Source of the DNA: Cinnamomum chago
Taxonomy: Eukaryota; Streptophyta; Magnoliopsida; Laurales; Lauraceae
Length of the DNA stretch: 64,000 bases
Direction: 5' to 3'
NCBI GenBank assembly: GCA_038049695.1
Contig: CP142460.1
Coordinates: 24,806,501-24,870,500 of the forward strand
Shown: piece by piece, positions 58,257 through 64,000 of the stretch
How positions within the stretch are numbered: position 1 is the stretch's first letter
Layout of the letters: each line of letters opens with the position of its first letter
Made by a program: the position numbers and the translations under genes
Notes under the pieces: generated by a model
Told to the model about the DNA's origin: nothing
Database searches by the model: none
What the model saw: only the letters and a program-made list of their open reading frames with translations

Positions 58257-61017
58257 ATAACTGTCACGCCCCCAAAAGAGTAACCGGGGTTATGCGTGAG
58301 ATTAGGGCCAATTAAAACTTTTTCCCAACATTAATCAACTGCAACATGGCCCCAATCGGGTCCCATCTGGATCGAAGACCGCTGTGAGGTATAAACATTT
58401 CCTCTAATAGTATAAAACAAATAGCGGAAGCTCCAAACACAAGTGGTATCTCATAGATGTATAGTTAAAGAACAGTACTGAATATCATATTTAAGATTCA
58501 AGTTTAAAACTATATTAATTACAACATCAGGCCTCAACAACTCGGGCCTAATCAAAATATAAAAGAACCACAAAAGAACTAGTCCAAAAGTGGAGGCTCT
58601 CGCGTACGGGGTCAGTACGGCTATACTATGCCGTCCGTACTGTAATCAAGGAAGTCATCAGGCTGATCTGCCTGAACTTCCTCCGTCGTTTCTTCCTCCT
58701 CATAGTATGGATCGGTACCTATGCACCAAGAGTAGCATCATCAGACACAAAGGTCGGCAAGGGAATAGATATATAATCATCAAAGATATGCAGACTAAAG
58801 AATATACGAATGGACTATATCATAAGAGATGCATAGCGTTATGACTGTAATAACCGCGTAGCATAAGAATCATAAAACCAACTAACACACTTCTAGCAAA
58901 TAGGCAAATCACATAGCTAATCACCACGGGATAGTTCCACTTGACCCTCCTGGCTCAACATGAGAGCTGTGGTAGAGTAAAGCAATAGGCACGGGATGAA
59001 AACCCGGCAAGCAATCATAATATACCCTTAAAAAAAAATAAACAAAACGAACATTCATACTTCTTTCAGAACGGGTATTTGATGGTGTACATCCATCTAA
59101 AATATAAAAAGTCGTACTGCGCAGACGTTCATTTCAAAGTCCTCACACAATTGGTGCCCCAAAAGTGCTGGGCGTTAACAGCTGAGTGATGCCTGACACA
59201 AGAGTCCTAAACATACAATAGTGAGGGGCTAGACTTTCCTGCATGAACAGGATTCATTAACCAAAGAGAAACTACCTTTGTTCTTATCAAATCATCTTAA
59301 CATAATCGAACTTCTTCATACTTCACACTTATCCTCATAGGTAGTTCTTGACATGCTTTCTTAATCAAAGCCGTCTAGCCACAACACTCCCATCATATTT
59401 CAAAACAAGCGGGACATCAAAGGGATCCTAAGTTCATCTTCTAAGTTCATAATGTGATCCCAAACCAAAACAAAACAAACGAAGCTAAAGGACATGGACG
59501 TTTTATGTGGAAAGTACCAAACGATACAATTCGGAATCATAAACGATATACAATCCAATCCTAGGTCATTGTTATTTCTAAAGTCTCGTACAACTTTATT
59601 CAGTCAACGAAAGGAAATAAGGTTCGCGATACCCATATACAATCTCTTCGTGCATAGATATAAGGTGGTATCCCGTTGCCCAATTCCGTTCAAGATTGAA
59701 ATGAATTGAAACCCGAGAAAACGGAAATAACTACGAGAAATCATCTGCTCAAAACGTTCCTCGTACATAGTCAAATGAGTCCAAAAAGGGGTAACCAAAG
59801 GTCCACCAAGGTCCACTACAAAACAGGGTAAAAATCCCTTCAAAAAGGAAAATAGACAAAAATCTGCACAGGGCTCGGTCGAGTCTCGGTCGAGTGGGCC
59901 CTGTTGTCTCGGTCGACCGAGACCTGCAGGCCGGTCGACCAAGAAGCCTGCGAAAACTGGGCAGAGCTCTGTTCTGAACTGAAATGGGACTTTTCCCATT
60001 TCTTTCTTCTGAAACCTGATTTGCAGCATATATAGTGATAAAAATACACTACTTTAAAAGCATAAAACTAACTAATCAAACCATTAAACTCTAAATCCAT
60101 TCTTTCCAATCTATGAGTCATTTTATCATGTTTTCAATCATCTAAATGATCAATTGAGCAAAGATGATCTAACATATGATTTTAACATACAAATCAAGGA
60201 AAACAAGCATATCAAACAATAACATAGCTATTCACTTGCCTTTGATGAAGAGCTTGACTCGAAACCAAAAGAAATTGAAGAGGAAAGTCCTCCTTAAGCT
60301 CAAACTTGAGTAAATGGGTTCCAAACTCAAAACCTCACTACAAATGAAATGCAAGGGAATAAATAAGCTTATCTACATCATTTCTAATCCAAAGGAAGTA
60401 AGCTACCTAGGTCTAAGAGCTTGTAGAGCTTACCTTAGAATGGGTTGTGAAGGAAACTCTTAGAAAAGTGTATATTTAGATTCTTGAAAGCTTGAGGGAG
60501 GTGATGTATGGCTTGGTCTCCGTCGCCGGAGCTCCGATGCTCGTCAACGGAGAAGAAGAAATGAAAGGAAAGGAAGAGGAGGTCGGCTGCTGTGTTGCTA
60601 TGGTTGTTGGAGTTGAGTGAATGAAATGAAGGAGAAACAAAGGTGGGTTGGGTGACCTAACTTAAGTCATGGGCTTTGGGCTTGGTCTTGGGTTGGGCCT
60701 AAATTGACATTTAATAAATTTCGGACCTCTTCGACGCGTCGAATCGAAACGCGACTGAAGACTAAGGTTCATGAAACGATGTAACCTACCCAATGCACCC
60801 AAACTCACAAAAACTCATACTCTCATAAATACCCCTGAAAACCTTACCCAATTTATAAAACGACTTCTATTCTACCCGAACGCGCTCCGAATCGTGCGAA
60901 ACTTCGCACACACGATTCGTCGTTAACCCTGACTATTTAGACTCTAATCCAGCTTACTAACTAAACACACAATTTATTATGATTAGTAGGTCATTAGGGG
61001 CGGGGTGTTACAATAAC
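58257..61017 (-). mobile_element. Solo LTR of a Tekay-like Gypsy element (2751 bp) with target duplication
   Basis: ATAAC occurs at 58257-58261 and 61013-61017, directly outside ends TGTCACGCCCCC (58262) and GGGGCGGGGTGTTACA (61012). That is a perfect 5 bp target duplication around one LTR without internal genes, the product of recombination between two LTRs. TGTAACACCCC starts are common in Tekay/Del-type chromoviruses. On the minus strand CTAAG followed by GTAAGCTC near 60430 looks like a splice donor. The orientation is inferred from similarity to element E. Confidence 0.88.
59873..59945. repeat. GGTCGACC palindromic cluster in the solo LTR
   Basis: CTCGGTCGAG occurs twice, followed by the perfect 16 bp palindrome TCTCGGTCGACCGAGA and by GGCCGGTCGACCAAG. 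The flanks are AT-rich. TCTGCA lies just upstream. Confidence 0.8.
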
Positions 61018-62100
61018 CAACTTGGAATATGGTTGGCTTGCCTAGAAACTTAAATTTTAGGCTATTATGTGGTCATTTTGGCCTATGAAAGTTCAAAGGT
61101 TATCTAACCTTTTTTACCTAAAAATCTCACTGAGTAAAAGCTTCATTTTGAACACAGGAAGAGAACTTCTTCCTTCATTTTCTCTAAAATTTAACCCCTT
61201 TTTCCAGTTTCGACCACCATTATAGGCAGTTATAAATGGTATTTAGCATTTTCAAGTGGACAAGGTTTCAGAACATTTCAATGGAGGGCTTTAGCGGTAG
61301 AAAATCCGGCAGACGTGAACCAAACCACTTTATCTCTTGGCTTATTTTACATGGTTTCTGTTTTTTTTTTTTAATTCAAAACTGGACTATCTTCTAATAT
61401 AGTTTAATGCAGAAGAGGAAAGACTAAGCACCATATAGAAGGACAAAGTAGACGGCTCCACCAAAATGTTAAATAACGGAAAGAAATGGAAAACGTTACA
61501 GCCCTCCGCGCAAAGTTGCAAATGGATATCTGTTTTTAGATTACGAGAAAGTTCAAATCCGAAAAAGTCGGATCTAAAATTTATTTTAGATTTCAATTCA
61601 TAAATGGATTCAAATCTAAAATTTAATTTAGAATCCAATTGATAAACGAATTTAGTTCTGAATTTAAATAGGTTCTGATCCGTGTACTCGGGACCCGATA
61701 TATGAGTATTTGATACTGTAAATTGTACTTCAAAATTAACTTTTTTTGAACAATTTTATATATAATATTGGATACACTCTTATAAGTCGAATGATATGCT
61801 TCTTTTAAGAAAAATAAAAATAAAAAATAAAAAAAATTAAAATCTATTAAATTAGATTCATGCTGTTTAGGTGAACTGATTTCATAACCGAATCCGAATT
61901 TTTCTATTAAAATTAGGTCTGAAATTAACAAAATAGGTTTCAATCAAAATTCAAATCAAAATTAAAATCGTTATTTAAAAACAGATCCAGTTCTGGATCC
62001 TTAAATGATTCTGACTTTGGAACCATTGGATTTACATCCCTACCTCCGCCATTTTTACAAGATTTAAGAGGAAATTTTTTTTTTTTTAGAATTTAAAAAT
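61018..62100. other. Unassigned AT-rich DNA with small inverted repeats
   Basis: No gene seen. ATCTAAAATTTATTTTAGAT near 61573 is a perfect hairpin. A phrase GGGATGTAAATCC on the minus strand near 62030 resembles ends of some hAT-type MITEs, but a partner was not convincing. Confidence 0.4.
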
Positions 62101-62194
62101 AAATAAATAAAATCAACAAGATAAAAAGCAGGATGCGCAATCAGAGTCAGCTCGGGAATACAAAATCCAAGGGCCGATGGTAGGCCACTCAAAG

Positions 62195-62450
62195 TCCCCT
62201 ACCACGTGTCAGCCTTTCCCATCATTCATAGGATCCCAATCTTTCCATAATCATTGGCCCACCACGTGCCTTCAAAGACGGTAATGATCAATAAACGTGG
62301 CCTGGAATCGTTGGTTAGCCTAAACCATCATTCACAAGTCACAACCCGACAAAAGAAAGCCACGTCCTCCACGTCCCTCCCACTCTTCACACTTGCGAAC
62401 AGGTCAGTTCTTCAACACTTACAGCGCACTGACCAAGACACGTGTCCAAT
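62195..62450. promoter_or_regulatory. Cluster of ACGT-core motifs (G-box/ABRE-like)
   Basis: ACCACGTGTC (62201-62210), ACCACGTGCC (62261-62270), AAACGTGG (62293-62300), CCACGTCC twice (62360-62376) and GACACGTGTC (62437-62446) lie within 250 bases. In plant promoters such clusters bind bZIP and bHLH factors. No gene follows that I can recognise, so this may be a captured promoter. Confidence 0.45.
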
Positions 62451-62599
62451 ACTAGAAACTTCTCTTACGACCCAAGCAAATTCAAAATTCGGACGATCTG
62501 TCTTCCTTCCAGGCTTTCTAGAATCCGCCACTCCAAAGACCATGTGAGTCTTCCACCAAGCAGATCTTTGTAGAAATTTTATGCACCCACATGCTTTGA

Positions 62600-63272
62600 T
62601 TTGTTCTTTGGTCCAACTTGTTTTTCTATCTACTCTTATAAAAGAGAGAAAGATGACTCATTTTTTCACTACACACATAGCCAATCAAATGAAAATTGTG
62701 GGGCCCACCCTTAAAGAAAAGTCTACCTATATATCTATATATATCTATAAAGTTGTAGGGCCCACCCTTAAAGAAAAATCTATCTAAGAGAGAAAGATGA
62801 CTCATTTTTTCACTACACACATAGCCAATCAAATGAAAATTGTGGGGCCCCACCCTTAAAGAAAAGTCTATCTATATATCTATATATATCTATAAAGTTG
62901 TAGGGCCCACCCTTAAAAGAAAAATCTATCTATATATCTATATATCTATATATCTCTATCTCTACTCTTATAAAAGAGAGAAAGATGAGTCCCCTTTTCA
63001 CTACACACATAGCCAATCAAAAGAAAGTTGTGGGGCCCACCCTTAAAGAAAAATCTATCTACATATCTAGATATATATATATATCTTCTATCTATCTATA
63101 TCTACTCTTATATAATCTATAATTTAGCCAATCAAATGAAAGTTGTGGGGCCCACCCTTAAAGAAAAATTTGTCTATATATCTATATATATCTATAAAGT
63201 CGTGGGGCCCACCCTTAAAGAAAAATCTATCTATATATCTATAAAGTTGTGGGGCCCATCCTTAAAGAAAAA

Positions 63273-63317
<45 letters not shown>

Positions 63318-63634
63318 CTATCTCTACTCTTATAAAAGAGAGAAAGATGAGTCCCCTTTTCACTACACACATAGCCAATCAAAAGAAAGTTGTGGGGCCC
63401 ACCCTTAAAGAAAAATCTATCTACATATCTAGATATATATATATATCTTCTATCTATCTATATCTACTCTTATATAATCTATAATTTAGCCAATCAAATG
63501 AAAGTTGTGGGGCCCACCCTTAAAGAAAAATTTGTCTATATATCTATATATATCTATAAAGTCGTGGGGCCCACCCTTAAAGAAAAATCTATCTATATAT
63601 CTATAAAGTTGTGGGGCCCATCCTTAAAGAAAAA

Positions 63635-63685
<51 letters not shown>

Positions 63686-63770
63686 GAGAAAGATGAGTCC
63701 TTTTTTAACTACACACATAGCCAATCAAATGAAAGTTGTGGGGCCCACCCTTAAAGAAAAATAAACTACC
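62600..63770 (+). repeat. AT-rich tandem array with 362 bp unit
   Basis: Motifs recur in fixed order: TATAAAAGAGAGAAAGATGA, then CACTACACACATAGCCAATC, then GTTGTGGGGCCCACCCTTAA, and runs of TATATCTA. The block starting at 62981 is repeated almost exactly at 63343 (362 bases later), and a shorter third copy starts at 63689. More diverged copies lie at 62640-62960. The start TCTACTCTTATAAAAGAG resembles Helitron 5' ends, which is a guess. The open frames here arise from the repeat and are not genes. Confidence 0.88.
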
Positions 63771-64000
63771 CAAAGAACATCGTTGCCTCAACAACATGCA
63801 GCAAATTCAGCAGCCAACAACAAAGCCACTAACAACTGCTATATTAATGCCTGAAAAAGACTAGCAAATGAAACGCACAACAACAGTGGTCAAATTTAAA
63901 ATTTAAAAATAAAAGAAGTACTATTATTAATACATTTAAGAACAAGCCGGCATACAAAAGGAAGAAAAAAGTTGACACTGTTTATTTTATGTATGGATAA
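63771..64000. other. No feature seen
   Basis: AT-rich single-copy-looking sequence after the tandem array. Confidence 0.5.

Noticed and set aside
61515..62045. hAT-type MITE suggested by GGGATGTAAATCC
   Set aside because: The left counterpart GCAAATGGATATC matches poorly and no 8 bp duplication was found.
62626..63764. Several open frames with repeated VVGPTLKEKSIYIS-like words
   Set aside because: They follow the tandem array unit and exist on both strands; no coding evidence.
62600..63770. CRISPR-like pattern of repeats
   Set aside because: The units are AT-rich, contiguous, of plant repeat type and lack unique spacers; no cas genes.

Overview
This is a nuclear window from a flowering plant. 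It contains plant LTR retrotransposons (Ty3/Gypsy of the Tat/Ogre, Athila and Tekay-like types, and a Tork-like Ty1/Copia element), a FAR1-type Mutator-like transposon (MULE), hAT ends, a PIF/Harbinger-type MITE and Helitron-like ends. These are nested in one another, AT-rich, and broken by stops and frameshifts. I cannot name the species. No intact host gene, rRNA, tRNA or CRISPR array could be supported. The nearest things to host-gene material are one possible captured exon (45219-45320), one gene-like fragment (about 30610-30900) and an RNase H-like fragment present twice.

Layout. 1-5392: 3' end of a plus-oriented Tat-type Gypsy element, with an antisense ORF, a repeat-rich non-coding part and a 2.4 kb LTR. 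5393-7146: repeat-rich DNA and a minus-strand Tat gag remnant. 7147-20408: a duplicated segment (P2) with a gag remnant, an LTR, an RNase H-like fragment and a truncated MITE, split by a 9.2 kb minus-strand Copia element (9714-18931). 20409-23440: unclassified T/G-rich DNA. 23441-26480: a Tekay-like LTR that cuts an Athila-type element (26481-29142). 29143-31380: mostly unassigned. 31383-39480: a decayed Tat/Ogre-type element with two RNase H domains and no integrase core. 39481-43628: the second copy of the duplicated segment (P3), without the Copia insertion and with a complete MITE. 43629-45734: hAT-like ends and the exon candidate.

45735-56892: a head-to-tail array of Helitron-like units. 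The large unit (46841-56892) carries an 8.9 kb MULE with roughly 410 bp terminal inverted repeats and a decayed transposase gene. That MULE carries a 1.85 kb hAT element with a perfect 8 bp target duplication. 58262-61012: a solo LTR with a perfect 5 bp target duplication. 62100-62560: a stretch rich in ACGT-core boxes. 62600-63770: an AT-rich tandem array with an almost exact 362 bp unit.

The genes form no pathway. The coding parts are remnants of element replication machinery (gag, protease, integrase, reverse transcriptase, RNase H, DDE transposase). The most unusual pattern is that four separate LTR elements each carry a short GC-rich cluster of self-complementary motifs in what should be the transcribed 5' leader or LTR, each with its own sequence. 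A weaker fifth case sits in the Tat LTR. The second is the tandem Helitron-like array, which includes a 24 bp unit made only of the two ends.
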